Shown here: positions 32,918-44,990 of the stretch, one piece after another
Layout of the letters: every line of letters starts with the position of its first letter
How positions within the stretch are numbered: the first letter of the stretch is position 1
Origin: Gentiana macrophylla
Lineage: Eukaryota; Streptophyta; Magnoliopsida; Gentianales; Gentianaceae
Direction of reading: 5' to 3'
Assembly (NCBI GenBank): GCA_026214975.1
Contig: CM047805.1
Location: 193,387,620-193,451,619, forward strand
Length of the DNA stretch: 64,000 nucleotides
Position numbers and translations under genes: made by a program
The notes under the pieces: generated by a model
Database searches by the model: none
The model's input: the letters and a program-made list of their open reading frames with translations, nothing else
What the model was told of the DNA's origin: nothing

Positions 32918-34687
32918 AGGTTCAGTTTCAACGGAAGAGGTAAGCTGGGTGTGGAGATTGAGCTTTTGGATGGGTTTGTGGATATTATTTTGAGCTCTAG
33001 TGCGTATAGGATGTGTGGGTGGAAGAGGTGGGGGAGGTGGTGGTGGGGAGGGTGGAGGAGAAGGTGGTGGAGAATGAGGCGGTGAGGGTGGTGCTGGGGC
33101 AACGGGAAAGTGAACTGGAGGTGGAGTAGGAAGCCAGTCAGAGGTTGGCACAGAGGGGGATGAAGATGGGGTGGCTAGATTGGCAAAGGGAAAAACGGAC
33201 TCCACAAATTTTACATGGCGAGAAACATAAAGGCGAGACTCGGTAAGATCATAACATTAATAGGCATGTTGTTGTAGGGCATAGCCCAAGAAAACACACG
33301 GTTTTGAGTTAGGCTGGAGTTTGTGAGAGGTATAAGGGCGGAGCCAAGGATAACAAAGACAACCAAAAACCCGAAGCTTAGAGTAGTTGGGAGAGGTATG
33401 AAAGATGGACTCATACGGGGAACGCATTTGTAGAGTAGGAGTAGGCATACGATTAATCAGATACACAGTAGTGGCAAAACCAAAGGGCCAGTAAGAGTCA
33501 GGTATAGATGCATGATTGAGCAGCGACATGCCAGTTTCTTTAATATGTAAGTGCCTTCGTGCAGAGATGCCATTATGTTCTGGGGTGTGAGGAGGGGTAG
33601 TGAAAAAGGAGATGCCATTGGTTGAAAAATAATCACGAAGGGAGATAAATTCACCTCTATTATCGTATCTGAAGACTTTGATGGTTTGGTAGAAAAATTT
33701 CTCAACTATAGAGCGGAAGCGAATAAAAGTGGAATGAACATCAGATTTTCGGGACAAGGGATAAAACCAGATATATCTCGTGAAGTGATCAACAAAAATC
33801 ACATAGTATTTAAAGCCATCCACAGAGAGAACAGGAGATGTCCAAACATCACTAAAGACAATCTCAAGGGGGCAGGAGGAACATAAAGTAGAAGGGCCAA
33901 ATGCAAGTTTGTGGCATTTATTTTCTAAGCAAGCAGAACAATGCGTAAAAGAGGAAAGTGTATTGGGTAACTCATAGTTCTTAAGAATAGTAGACAGAAT
34001 GGAGGTGGATGGATGACCCAAACGATGATGCCATTCATGGGACGTGGTTTTATTTGATGCAAATGCTACTAGAGGTGGGTTGGGCCATTCATAAAGACCG
34101 TTCTTAACTGGTCCACGAAGGATGATGTTATTATTCCGTAGGTCTTTCACAATAAATTCAGAGGGTAAAAATTCGATAGAAAGGTTATTAGAATGGCATA
34201 ATTGGTAAATAGACAATAAGTTACGGGACATATTGGGAACACATAGTACATTACGCAAAGAAATGAATTTATCATGGGATAGGGGAAGTGAAGTACTGCC
34301 AGTATGAGAAATAGGGAGAGCATTACCATCACCAACTATAATGTCATCGGTCCCAGTGTATGGAGAGTGAGGCAAGAGATTCTGAAGATCCGATGTAACA
34401 TGATGTGATGCTCCACTGTCAAGGAGCCAGTTCTGAGTAGATGAGTTAAACCAAGCCGAGTTACCATGTGAGGAGGCTAAATGAGCCCGTGGCATATCCG
34501 AACGAGCCGAGCTTTGACCAATAAATTGAGGACAAAAACGAGCCGAGTGTCCTGCATCGAGCACAATTGACATTTATCGAGCGTGATGACAACTAGTACC
34601 AAAATTATTGCCATTATTTTGGTGTGGGCTAGTTGAATTCAAAGTGCCCAATTTATTTTGAGTTGACCCACGCATCTGTTCAAAACT
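32918..34687 (-). pseudogene. Ale-like copia zinc knuckle, protease and integrase
   Basis: Reading leftward: a damaged CCHC finger (GHSARFCPQF, 34,560-34,530); protease WLLDSGASHHVTSD with intact DSG; and the integrase finger HRLGHP...CSACLENKC. The core has first Asp (FSDVWTSP) and second Asp (YDNRGEF); in the third block HNGISARRHLHI the Glu normally before RKH is Ala. The conserved KLRVFGCLCYPWLRPYTSHK and CVFLGY blocks place it in the Ale/Retrofit group. A frameshift near 33,257 leads to a very Pro-rich linker (33,180-33,010), cut by the hAT MITE. Confidence 0.87.
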
Positions 34688-34695
34688 GTTACAAC
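34688..34695. repeat. hAT MITE 2 target duplication, left
   Basis: GTTACAAC, identical to 35,231-35,238. Confidence 0.9.
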
Positions 34696-35230
34696 CAGTG
34701 TTCTAAAAATCGCCCTGGGCGATCGCCTAGGCGCCGCCTAGGCCCTGGACGATCCCTGGGCGTCCTCGACTTGGCTCTAGGCGATTTTCTGGGCGCCCAA
34801 GTGTGCTGGGCGATTATCTGGGTGCTCCTGGACCCTTCTAGGCGCTCCTAGGCCCTTCTGGGCGCCCCTAGGCCCTTCTAGTCGCTCCTAGGCCCTCCTA
34901 GGCGCTCCTAGGACCTTCTAGGCGCTCTTAGGCCCTTCTAGGCTATTAGGGTTCCATCTGGGCAAACATCAAGGTTTCCCAAGTGTTTAGACAAGAAAGA
35001 GGCATAAAACCCTAAAACCTCCCTTAAAACCCTAAACCCCCATCGTAAAAACCCTAAAACCCCCGTAAAATCCCTAAAACCCCCCATAAAACCCTAAAAC
35101 ACCCTGTAAAAACCCTAAATCCCCCTTAAAACCCTTAAAACTCCCTTAAAACCCTAAAATCGCCTAGGCGCCCTAGGCCCTAGGCGCCCCTGTAGCGTAC
35201 CGAGGTCGCCTAGCGAGTTTTAGAACATTG
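34696..35230 (+). mobile_element. hAT MITE 2 (535 bp), CCTAGGCG-rich with telomere-like repeats
   Basis: Ends CAGTGTTCTAAAA and, inverted, CAATGTTCTAAAA (one mismatch in 13) inside a perfect 8-bp duplication. The interior has an array of about 20-bp units built on CCTAGGCGC/GGCGCTCCTAGG (34,710-34,945) and a second array of AACCCTAAA-like units (34,990-35,160). No coding capacity. It interrupts copia gag just upstream of the zinc finger. Confidence 0.9.
34990..35160 (+). repeat. Telomere-like AACCCTAAA array inside hAT MITE 2
   Basis: About ten AACCCTAAA(A/C) cores separated by CCCCNTAA spacers. The plant telomere unit is CCCTAAA. Units are irregular, so this is not a true telomeric tract. 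Confidence 0.7.
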
Positions 35231-35238
35231 GTTACAAC
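35231..35238. repeat. hAT MITE 2 target duplication, right
   Basis: GTTACAAC, matching the left copy exactly. Confidence 0.9.
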
Positions 35239-35678
35239 TATTACCATTTATTTTGGGCTGATTCTGTTGGCGTGACTTATTTAGAGAGTGCAAAATTGAC
35301 TCACGGCTGCTGCATATTGGCATACCGGAGCCTTGCTATGACGAGATCGAGTGCCCATGGCCATGGAAGGTTCCTCTCCGTGACTGTTGGGGTTGAGATA
35401 TCGATGTCTGCCGCCGCCGAGTAGTAGGTGTGTGGTGCTCGCGCGAGAAATCTGGCCCAAAACGGAGGTCGTTGAAACGGCCGCCGCCGGTGTTGAAGAG
35501 GGCGCCGGAGGAGTCAGAGATCGTGCAAAACTAGAAGACGACGCAGATGCGCGGTAGCGCCGCCGCGCTCGGGTGGCGCGGGTGGGATCAATGGTGTTGG
35601 GAAGGAGCAGCCCATCTGCTTTGGTTTGAGAGATGGGTGAAGATCTCGTGAATGGCGCCATAGATGCCGGTTGAAGTC
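35239..35678 (-). pseudogene. gag: Ale-like copia gag, C-terminal part
   Basis: In one frame it reads RFNDLRFGPDFSREHHTPTT, then a Gln/Arg/Gly-rich stretch and NKSRQQNQPKINGN, the type of basic linker found before the zinc knuckle in copia gag. The N-terminal capsid domain is missing: beyond element D only about 135 bp separate this from the primer site at 47,595. Element D inserted at 35,678. Confidence 0.6.
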
Positions 35679-37387
35679 TATTCGGTAAAAACGAAGTTTT
35701 ACAATTTATAACCGAAACACCCCAAGTATAAGGTTCGTAGTATAGGATGTTAACGGGTCGCCCTAAGGGAGTGGAATGTTTATCGGATCAAAGTGCAATA
35801 ATTAAATCGATTATATCATTTAATTATTAACTAAACTAGGGTTTATGCTAAAAATAAAGCTAATGAACAAGAATTACGATGAACAGTAAAAACGATGATG
35901 AATAAGAATTTTGATGAATAGTAAATTTGCTTTAAAATTAACAATCAACTAGAATTTAAAACAACTAACTTAGCAATCAACGATTTATACTAATGATTCG
36001 ATTTATCAAGTAATTAAAACAACGGCAAGGCAACGGAAATCCACCGATCAACAAACCCAACCCCAACTAGACGGCAAGTTAAAGATATGATTTTTAGTAA
36101 TGATCTATCACTTAATTCGATTAAATTTATCTAAACGAATTCTAGGGTTTCGTTTTCTTTTTCAAGTAAAACTAAACAACATGAAAAACACGATCACGAG
36201 ATTATTTCTAATACTCTTACTCAATTAACTATAAACGATCTCTCGAATTATAATTAATCACATCAATTAAAAGATCACAACTTGAACAATATTTTCATAT
36301 AAATTCAAAGCATAAAAGATGGTTTCATCGATCTCTCGATTCAAATAAAACATAAGCGATAAATAACAAATTCTAATTGATGAAAAACGATAACTTTACT
36401 CACTAAAAGTACGGCTAAAAATCTCTAGTTGGTGTTGATGTTGATCGGTTTCATCCGTTGTCCCACCGCGATGTGCTTAGCCAACAACCATGATGTTAAT
36501 CATGATCATTGGGGTGGAGAGATTCATCTTTTAATCTCCTCTTTTGAATGATGCGGCTGCTGCTGCAATTATGCGTATGGAATCGTTCTCTTAGGGTTTA
36601 TCATGCGGCCTGTATTTATAGATGGATAGGTCGGTTGCTGAGGCGGTGCACTCCGGACGCTCGTTTGAGGCACGGCTGAAGGCTCTGTATCAATTTTGGA
36701 CCTTGGACGCTAGTTCAACTCTGGACTCAAACTTCTAAAATTCATATCTTGAGTTGTAGACCTCCAAAAATTATGATCCAAATGTCATAATTAAGCTCTC
36801 GGAAAACTCTACAACTTTCATTAAGGACTCTTCTTCAGAAAATGCCTTTTTGATTAGCCCGTCGTATCCCGAGTATATTTCGGGATTTTCCACTAGTTTC
36901 AGCAACAGCATCCAAACTTGTAACGCTCATATCTCGGGCCTCATAAGTCGGAATGAAGTGATTCAAAATCCTGTAGAATCCTCTCTTCAAGCCCTACAAA
37001 TCTTCTCTTGAGGTCGAGAGTCAAATCAGTGTATATCATATCAAGAACTGCATCGGAAGTTCGGCTGCTTGAAAGCTTCATTCCAAGCTTTATCTCCATC
37101 TTCCTTCCATTTCACTTCTCTTCCATGCAAAACCTCATCATTTAATCCTCTTGCATGCCAAAATATGTATCTACAACATAGGAAAATATACCAAAGCGTA
37201 ACACAATCCCAAAATAACATAAAATCCCAATTTAAGCACATAAATCGTTACATTTTGCAATTTATTATCTTTAAACATCATTTGCTCAGTTTATCCTTTT
37301 GGCAAGTGATTTTCTATAAAAATCACTAAAACACGGGAGATAATGTTACGAAATAACTCGATAAAACCATAAAATTAGTCGTAAACA
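35679..37387 (-). repeat. Element D 3' LTR (1,709 bp)
   Basis: Left copy. The plus-strand start reads TATTCGG where the partner has TGTTCGG (terminal mutation). It ends GTAAACA next to the purine tract. TATA (complement of TATTTATA) at 36,613-36,620; CCGGACGCTCGTT-type word at 36,656. Compared with the right LTR, changes of the type TTTAA to CGAA recur. Confidence 0.93.
36613..36620 (-). promoter_or_regulatory. TATA box of element D 3' LTR
   Basis: Minus-strand TATAAATA in CCATCTATAAATACAGG, conserved at 46,686-46,693. Confidence 0.65.
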
Positions 37388-38890
37388 ACTCCCCACACTT
37401 AAACTTTTGTTCGTCCCGAACAAAACAATCAAAACTAGCTCACTTTATATGTAATCCAAATAGATTCCTAACTCACGTAACAAAATATACAACAACTATA
37501 GCAAGTAATACCAACATAGAGATAGATTCGGTGCATGTGTGACAAGCCCTTTTCAATCCCCACAATCCTTTCAAACAAATATCTTTTCAAACAATTTAAT
37601 GACTATCCTAGGTATAGATGTGAATTGCTCCACACAAAGTCTTCCCGAGCACTCGGTAGGATAATCCCTACAAAGATATCTTTCAGCTTTATACTAGGTA
37701 TAAGATTAACGATAACCAAGTCTTTAATTTAATTTTTATACATGATTAGAATGAGCTCTTACCCGTCATAGTAGAATAGGATGTTTCGTGATAACACCCT
37801 ACCTTACTCAAATCATAAGGTAGCTTCTTCTAACTGCCGTGAGCTTTTAGTCATCATAGTGGTATAGGACATTTCGAGATAATACCTACCTCACTCCAAT
37901 CATCGACTAGCTTCCGACATACCATTTAATCATGTGATTACTTAGAGATTTTGGTGGCAATGGTAAAAATTATTTTTCTAGTAAACATGCACCACCGAGC
38001 ATAACACCTCAAGTAAACAATTTATTACTATTTCAAAGACTTAAGTTACGTTTCACTTATCACATTCAAAACCGCCGATATTCACAAAGACACGTTCGAA
38101 CTTCGTGTCACTTCATCGTTACTATTAAGAACAAATCTCTCTAAGATAAATCACTAAAATAATGAAAAGATACAGATTCAAAAGTTTTTGCTTCAATATC
38201 AAAGGCTTTCGTGAGTGTGAAATGAATACTATCTCAAATCGGTAAAACATGCTATAATTATCTCTCAAAGTCACATAAAATCATCGTCAGAAACTACAAC
38301 TAGCAAGCATTTGTTCCAATTACATGCTCAAGATTTACAATTATCCAAGTGTAAAAATTTTAAAATTTCACCATTTATCAAAGATCACAAATATTTACTC
38401 ATCTCGTCGAAAATAAAGCATGAATTGCACCCACACGTAATTCACATTATGTCCTCGAATGTGCAAATAAAAGAAAAGAGCACTTAGTGGTTCCAACGAT
38501 GGTTGTCGGGCTATAGGTTGGCAAGTGGTCGGGCCGAGCATGAATAAACCCGCACTCGTATGAAGAACAGACGACACTAAAAGTAAAAGCTTGCAAACTC
38601 GCTCAAAAGTATCTCGCAACACTCGACATAATGTAATAATCTCGGGCAGACGGGTATATGAGTAAACAAGCACGCAAATAACACATTCACAAATAGGACA
38701 AGGATAACCAACACACAAACACCAAGGTTCTATTCCTAATAAAATAAAAACTTAACTAAAAGGAATTAACTTAAGAGACTAGGTCGCCTCCTAAGTAAGC
38801 GCTTCTTTAATGTCATTAGCTTGACATGATTTCAAAGTTAACCCGGATCGGGCCACTTGGTTTGAGGCTAGCCACTTCTCCGTCGTAATC
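37388..38890 (-). other. Element D post-pol non-coding region and polypurine tract
   Basis: No ORF. It starts (minus reading) with a GCGCTTACTTAGGAGGCGACC-like segment at about 38,805-38,780, typical after Athila pol, and ends in AAGTGTGGGGAGT (37,399-37,388) next to the LTR. The part at 37,400-38,100 is homologous to the 3' interior of element A. Confidence 0.75.
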
Positions 38891-38897
38891 AGAATGA

Positions 38898-39125
38898 CTA
38901 GAACGGAAATGGTTTTCGCCACAACAACAAGTCAAGTGCGAGAAGATCATGAAATTTTTCTCTCCGCACAACATCGACTCTTTTCTTCTTGTTCTTGTTT
39001 CTCAGATTCGGCTGAGGTATGCTAACAGGCTCAGGAGAGGGATCTGCAAGGATAGGGGTAATAATGTCATCATCCACTCCAAAGAAGTCGGATGGAATCT
39101 CTTCACAAATAAACGACTCAACCAT
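38898..39125 (-). pseudogene. Element D pol 3' end, acidic/basic tail
   Basis: 75 codons after the integrase: CEEIPSDFFGVDDDIITPIL, then a basic patch NKNKKKRVD. It could be the extreme C-terminus of pol or the start of the second Athila ORF. No recognised domain. Confidence 0.4.
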
Positions 39126-40400
39126 GTCATTTCTCTTTTGAAAGTATAGTACTTGTGTTTTTCCTTAGGTTGCCCAAAGTACTTCTTGAGTCTTTGACCA
39201 TTGACCTTAAAAGGTGATCACCATACCCGTTTAACGTGATCGCCCACTCGGATGGACATCAAGAATCTCAAAGGGCGGACCATCTAGATTTAAGCTTACC
39301 CAAAAAGATGGAGCCTGGTGTTATAGAGCAAAGCCATATCACCCACTTTGAATTCTCGATCCTTGATCTTGGCATCGTGGAGTATCTTAGTTCTCTCCAT
39401 CGATTCTTGCATTCTCATATGCTCTCGAGTCTAAATTCATCGAGCTCGTTTAATTGCAATAATCTCTTCTCCCCACAGAGTGGCTATCGAAATTCAAGAA
39501 TTTAATAGCCCAAGAGGCTCTCGTGCTCAAGCTCGACCGGTAAATGGCAAGCTTTGCCATAAACCATTTGGAAGGGTGACGCACTCCATCGGGTCTTAAA
39601 CGCAGTGATGCGATAAGCCCCAAGCGCGCCATCCAACTTTAGACTCAGATTGGATCTATTTGAGTTCACGGTCTTTTCTAAAATCCTTTTAAGGCTCTGG
39701 TTGCTTATCTCGACTTGGCCACTTGTTTGGGGATGATACGGTGTACCGATTTTATGTCTCACACCATATTTTTCAAGAACTTTATCAAGCGGCGCGTTGC
39801 AAAAATGAGTACCTTTCGTCACTAATGAGGGCTCTAGGGCGGTAAAATCTGGTGAAGATATTCTTTTGCAAGAATTTCTTCACAACTTTGTGATCATTAG
39901 TTTGGGTGGCTATTGCCTCCACCCACTTGGAAACGTAGTCTACACAGACGAGAATGTACTTATTACCACAGAGACGACGGGAAGGGTCCCATGAAATCAA
40001 TTCCCCACACGTCGAAGACTTCAGATTTCAAAATGGGTCGAAGTGGCATTTCCATCCTATTACTCTGCCTCCCGATTCTCTGGCACCTATCGCAACCTTT
40101 ACAAAAGGCTTCTGCGTCCTTAAAAAGAGTCGGCCAGTAGAATCCGGCTTGGAGGATTTTTGCAACAGTCTTGGGTGCTCCGTAGTGTCCTCCTGTGGGA
40201 CCACTATGACATTGCTCGAGAATATCCCATTGCTCATGTTCGAACACACCTTCTAAGCAACCCATCTTTACAAACCCCCGAACAAATAAGGATCCTCCCA
40301 CACGAGATATTTTAGGTCGTAAAAGAACTTCTTCCTCTCTCGATACGTCATTTCCTCTAAATGTCCACTTGCTAAATAGTTGACGTAATCGGCGCATCAT
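39126..40400 (-). pseudogene. Element D integrase (three frames)
   Basis: From 40,400: finger CHSGPTGGHYG...CKGCDRCQ, core first Asp in [13 protein letters not shown]. There is a frameshift at about 39,965, then [20 protein letters not shown] and second Asp in ALISDE (39,835). A second frameshift near 39,810 leads to the Glu block [14 protein letters not shown] (about 39,735) and [12 protein letters not shown], a strong Athila signature. The three catalytic acids are present in separate frames. The C-terminal domain (39,500-39,126) is scrambled. Confidence 0.87.
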
Positions 40401-40403
40401 GGC

Positions 40404-40920
40404 CTAACAAAGATCAAGCTTCATCAATTGCTCAGTAGGGAAATCGATGCCTATTTCCTTGTGATTTACGCCACCCTCATTCACTAGGCGAGAAAGATGA
40501 TCAGCCACAACATTATCACTACCCTTCTTATCTTTGATCTCAAGGTCAAACTCTTGCAAAATTAGAATCCATCTGAGTAACCTTGGTTTTGCATCCGCTT
40601 TGTCCATAAGGTAGCGTAGGGCTGCATGGTCGGTCCAAACGACAACTTGAGACCCTGAAGGTAACTCTAAACTTGTCAATAGCAAAAACGACGGCTAAGA
40701 ATTCCTTCTCAGTCGTAGTGTAATTGCATTGAGCCGGGTTCAAGGTGCGGCTCGCATAGTAAATGGGCCTGAACTTTTTATCAATTCTTTGACCTAAAAC
40801 TGCGCCTACTGCGTAGTTAGAGGCATCGCATAATAATTCAAAAGGCTTAGTCCAATAAAAAGCGATTAAGATAGGGCACTTATGAGCTTTTGCTTCAAGC
40901 AATTGAAAGCCTTCTTGCAT
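40404..40920 (-). pseudogene. Element D RNase H
   Basis: FELLCDASNYAVGAVLGQR gives the first Asp, YYASRTLNPAQCNYTTTEKE the Glu, and after a frameshift near 40,680 VVWTDHAALRYLM and VVADHLSRL the last two Asp residues. Standard Ty3 RNase H. The same domain is the small scrap of element E at 51,395. Confidence 0.85.
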
Positions 40921-41791
40921 TTCTCATCAAACAAGAACACAACATCATCTTTCAGAAGGTTGGACAGGGGCTTGGCGATGGTGGAAAAGTCCGCCAACAT
41001 GACCAAGAAAGCCGCGTACCTCTTTGACAGTTTTCGGGTACGACATTTTCTCAATGGCTTCCACTTTGGCCTTATCAACTTGAATACCAGTGCCGGACAC
41101 CTTGTGTCCCAGAACGATCCCCTCATCAACTAGAAAATGACATTTCTCCCAGTTAAGCACTAAATTCTTTTCAACACAGCGTTGAAGTACCATATCTAGA
41201 TTCGCCAAGATCTCATCGAAGCTATCGCCATAGACTGAGAAGTCATCCATGAAGACTTCCATACATTTCTCCACAAGTCCATCAAAAATGGCAAGCATAC
41301 ACCTTTGAAAAGTCGCAGGTGCATTGCATAAGCCAAAGGGCATTCTGCGGAACGCAAAAGTGCCTGATGGACACGTAAACGTAGTCTTCTCCTCGGTCAT
41401 TAGGTCGATGGCTATCCGGAAGTAACCGTAATATCCATCGAGGAAACAATAATACTTGTGACCACTCAGTCTTTCAATAAGTTGGTCAATGAAGGGTAAG
41501 GGGAAATGGTCTTTGGCGGTGAATTCATTCAATCTGCGATAGTCAATGCAGACTTTGTAGCCAGTCACAAGGCGTAAAGCTATCTCTTCCCCCTTTTCGT
41601 TCTTTTCAACGGTGATACCTCCCTTCTTTGGCACAACTTGGGTGGGGCTAACCCACTCACTATCGGCAATTGCATAGATGATTCCCATGTCTAACCACTT
41701 TATAACTTCCTTCTTGACAACCTCCTCAGATATGCGGATTCAGCCTTCACGAGGTTGTCTTACTTTCTTAGCTCCTTCCTCCGCTCGGATT
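40921..41791 (-). pseudogene. Element D reverse transcriptase
   Basis: Long open stretch 41,688-40,945: SEWVSPTQVVPKKGG, VCIDYRRLNEFTAKDHFPLP, FLDGYYGYFRIAI (catalytic Asp), FAFRRMPFGLCNAPATFQRC, FMDDFSVYGDSFD (MDD form typical of Athila). A frameshift near 41,000 enters the ADFSTIAKPLSNLL connection. The core palm is unbroken, so damage is recent relative to the Tat element. Confidence 0.9.
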
Positions 41792-42544
41792 TTATGCATG
41801 CACACATCGGGGTGATTCTCCGATATCACCCACTTGCCATCCGAACGCGAGGATATTCTTTTCAAGCACTTTTATCAGCAGTGCTTCTTGCTCGGGCTCG
41901 AGTTTTGAAGAGATGATCAAGGGTAACTTATCACCATCCTTAAGAAAAATGTACTTAAGGTGTTGAGGAAGCGGTTTAAGCTCCAAGTCAGTAGGTGGTT
42001 GCTCAATACTAGATTTTAAAGGGCCACCTTTTTCCTTTTGGGCTTGAAGTGGTTGACAGTAGAACACCTCATCCTCCCGAGGCATAACCCCGTAAAGATC
42101 TTGGATAACATCATCTATGGGATTCTTCTCACAAGATGTCGCTCTCCTCCTCCTTCGATGCTTGATCATCTTTCTCAACTCTTCATCTTCTAGCTCCTCT
42201 GCTAGTTGTTCCCAATCATCAACCTCCCAATGAGTAGCTTCTCTCCAGAAATCCACTTCATCCCAACTACCCATCAGGGCTTCCTCTTCTCCAGGGTTAA
42301 AGTCATTCTGATGCAGCTCTTTTAAATCATCGTTCATTGCTGGGAAATTCCATGTTTCTTTCTCATTGACAAGCTCAGTGTGAGCAAGTCGTGAAGACGA
42401 CTCGTCGAGACTACGCCTGTAATGAACTAGAAGATGGTCCAGAGTCACTTGATCTTCAATGTTTATAACTTGAAAACACCTATCTCTCACGACTCTTGAC
42501 TTCCTCAGATTTGGCATCTTCTTCGTCCTCATAAATTGCTTCAA
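41792..42544 (-). pseudogene. Element D protease-RT linker
   Basis: An acidic region rich in Glu/Asp/Trp, then LELKPLPQHLKYIFLKDGDK and SKLEPEQEALLIKVLEKN, the conserved block that precedes RT in Athila. It ends by frameshift just before RT. This domain has no known catalytic function. Confidence 0.8.
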
Positions 42545-43530
42545 TGAACGAGATTTCTTTACTCAAAGTGTTCTCTAGACTTTTCCCTTGTGTAAAGGTA
42601 ACAGATGTATCATCAACTCTAAGTAACTCGACCTTACAGAAATCAATAAAGGCGGCAGAGGTGTCAAAAGGTCCGGCCTAGAATTAGAGGCATCTCTCGC
42701 CAGGTGGGTAGTCTAAGATAACCCGGTCGGTAGGAAAACCAAATGTTCAACATAGAGAAGAACATTAGTGACACAACCGGTGGCGATCGGCTTGATCGGT
42801 CTACCATCCGAAGAGAAATAGGCGTTCCCGCATTCTTTTGTCTAAACCGAGCTTTTGCAGACGTTCAATGGCATCACATTTATAGAGGCCCCTCGAGTCG
42901 CATAAGACATTCGGAACTTGTGGCCTTCAATCTCACAGGAGATTGAAGGTCTTCCGGGTCACCTCGCTTAATAGCAACTTTTTGTGAGACCATGGAACAT
43001 TCTTCTCTTAAAACTTCTTCCGCCATCCCTGAAGCTTCTTCTTGCTTCCACAAACTTCTTTAAGATACTTAGAGCACTTGGGCATTTCACCAATACCTCG
43101 CCTAGGGGTATACTCATTTTGGTGTCTCTAAGCATCCTCCTCTCACTCCGTCATATTGTCTGTCAAGACGAGGGTATTCTCTTTCCTCTTTGGTGGATAA
43201 GGAAGGGCTTTATCATTGTCGAGGAACAAATGCACCGACTTTTTATGGCCTCGTCTTCCTTATCCTTCCATCTCACAAACTTTTCCTCTCTCCTCTTTGT
43301 CGTGGGAACAACCACTGACTTTTCCTTGAATCGTAATCATCCTCATCCCCGAAGAACCGTCGTCATTATTAAGCTCCTCCTCACTGTTGGTTTCTTCAAG
43401 ATAAGATTTCGATTGCCCCTCCCGAACTTATTGCGGCCGGGAGGGGCTGCTCGCTTCCGACACCTTTCCGGGTCCCGCCGCTACCACTTCTCAAGGTAAC
43501 TTCATTCAACTCTTGGTCTCCATACTCCCA
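42545..43530 (-). pseudogene. Element D protease region, heavily degraded
   Basis: Short frames only. PISLRMVDRSSRSP (about 42,830-42,790) corresponds to the Athila protease block ISLQMADRS, and fragments resembling FVILDYPPG follow. The active-site block is not readable. Stops and shifts in every frame. Confidence 0.5.
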
Positions 43531-44990
43531 TTAAGGTGTGATGGCGGTGCAAACATTGATATCCGCTTTTGGATTTCTCTCGGTATAACTTGGAAGTTTA
43601 CCGTGGGTCCGCTTGCTTCTTTGGTCCGCCATCCGCCCGACCTGTCTCTCTATTGCCTTGACACTAGTGGACAAGGTCTTCACCATATCTACTAGCTCAT
43701 CAAACTTATGTTGAGGGACACATGAGGTGGTATGATTTTGATGTTGGCTTTGATTCCAACCACCTTGAGGTCTTTGGGAGTTGGGATTATAAGCTTGATT
43801 AACCACTCCAGGAGGTGGTCTTTGATAACCTGGGTTGAAAGAAGGGTTAGAATTGGATAGGCCAGGTGGTGCATTGGGACGTTGAAATCCAGAATAATTC
43901 CGGTTCTGATTGGAGTTTCCGAAGGTCTGGTTGAAATTCACTTCCTCAGTAATTTCATCTCCCGCCTGCATTCCCAGGTAGTTCACATCTGGCTGCCCTT
44001 GTTGCTGCTGCGTTTGTAAAGTGGCTAGCTGCTTGCTAATTGCTTCCATTTGAGCAACTAACACCTTAGTCTCAGAATTGCTTGCAGCAGATTCTTTCTT
44101 ATTAACATTGGTCTTCCTTGGAGTTGACCACATGTTATTCTTGGCTATGGTTTCAGCTACCCTATAAGCAGCATCATCACCTCCCCCTAGGAAGGATCCA
44201 TGGGCAGTTGAATCAAGGAAATCTCTATTGGGTTGAGTAACACCCCGATAGAATAATTCTAGTAGCTCATGCGTGTCATCAGATCCATGGTTGGGGCACT
44301 TCCTCATCAATGATTTAATCTCTCCCATGCTTTCCCCACACTCTCACCATCAAGTTGTTCAAAGGTGGCTATCTCCTTTTCATGTCCATGATTGTCCTGG
44401 TGAGACAAACTTGAGCAAAGGCTCTTTTGACATCATTCCGGGAGCGGAGAGAATGATGGGCTAGAGATTTAAACCAACGGTTCGCTTCACCTCGAGAGCA
44501 AACGGGAAGAGTTTTAGCTTGACAATCTCGTAATCAACACCAGGATAGTGGCTCGCTTCGCAGATTTGAACGAAAGTGGACAAGAAGTCATGAGGATCTT
44601 CGCAAGTGAGTGCCATGAAAGGAACTATTCGGACCACCCTACCACTCCATTTTTCAAATCGAAATTAACTTGCCCCATTTCTGGAGGGCGAATGGGTCTA
44701 TGCCCTTCCAGGAAGTCTTGGTCAAGATAGGGAGCATAGGGGTCTTGGTTTAACTGGTTTAGCTGGTTTTGACGGAATTGTTGAAACTGATTATTTATGC
44801 CAGCTTGTTGATTCTGTTGTTGCTGTATTGCTTGCATCTGTTGAAGGATCATATTCATCTGGGCTTGAGGGTCTGCATTCGGGACTTCGTTAGCCATGAT
44901 GTCTGGATTGGGAAAGAGCTTTCTCCTGATAATAGATCGCTCAGGCTCGGGATTAAAGATAAGAGGTCCCTTTTTGCTCCTGGTTTGCAT
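43531..44990 (-). pseudogene. gag: Element D gag (broken)
   Basis: Starts at 44,990 (MQTRSKKGP..., chosen because E has the same MQTRSK start). A Gln/Asn-rich N-terminus leads to HRPIRPPEMGQVNFDLKNG; after frameshifts a capsid stretch (about 44,640-44,400, TCEDPHDFLSTFVQICE); then ELFYRGVTQPNRDFLDSTAH...GGDDAAYRVAETIAKNN, a coiled Gln-rich segment, an Asn/Pro-rich low-complexity region and a final helix (DELVDMVKTLSTSVKAIERQ). There is no CCHC finger, as usual for Athila. Confidence 0.85.

Noticed and set aside
32896..33205. Extensin-like proline-rich cell-wall gene
   Set aside because: It is the Pro-rich linker between integrase and RT of copia, in frame with both neighbours apart from shifts.
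34990..35160. Interstitial telomere or chromosome-fusion scar
   Set aside because: Units are irregular and the array lies wholly inside a MITE with intact ends and target duplication.
43584..43874. Plus- and minus-strand frames overlapping element D gag
   Set aside because: Shadow frames of the Asn/Pro-rich gag region.
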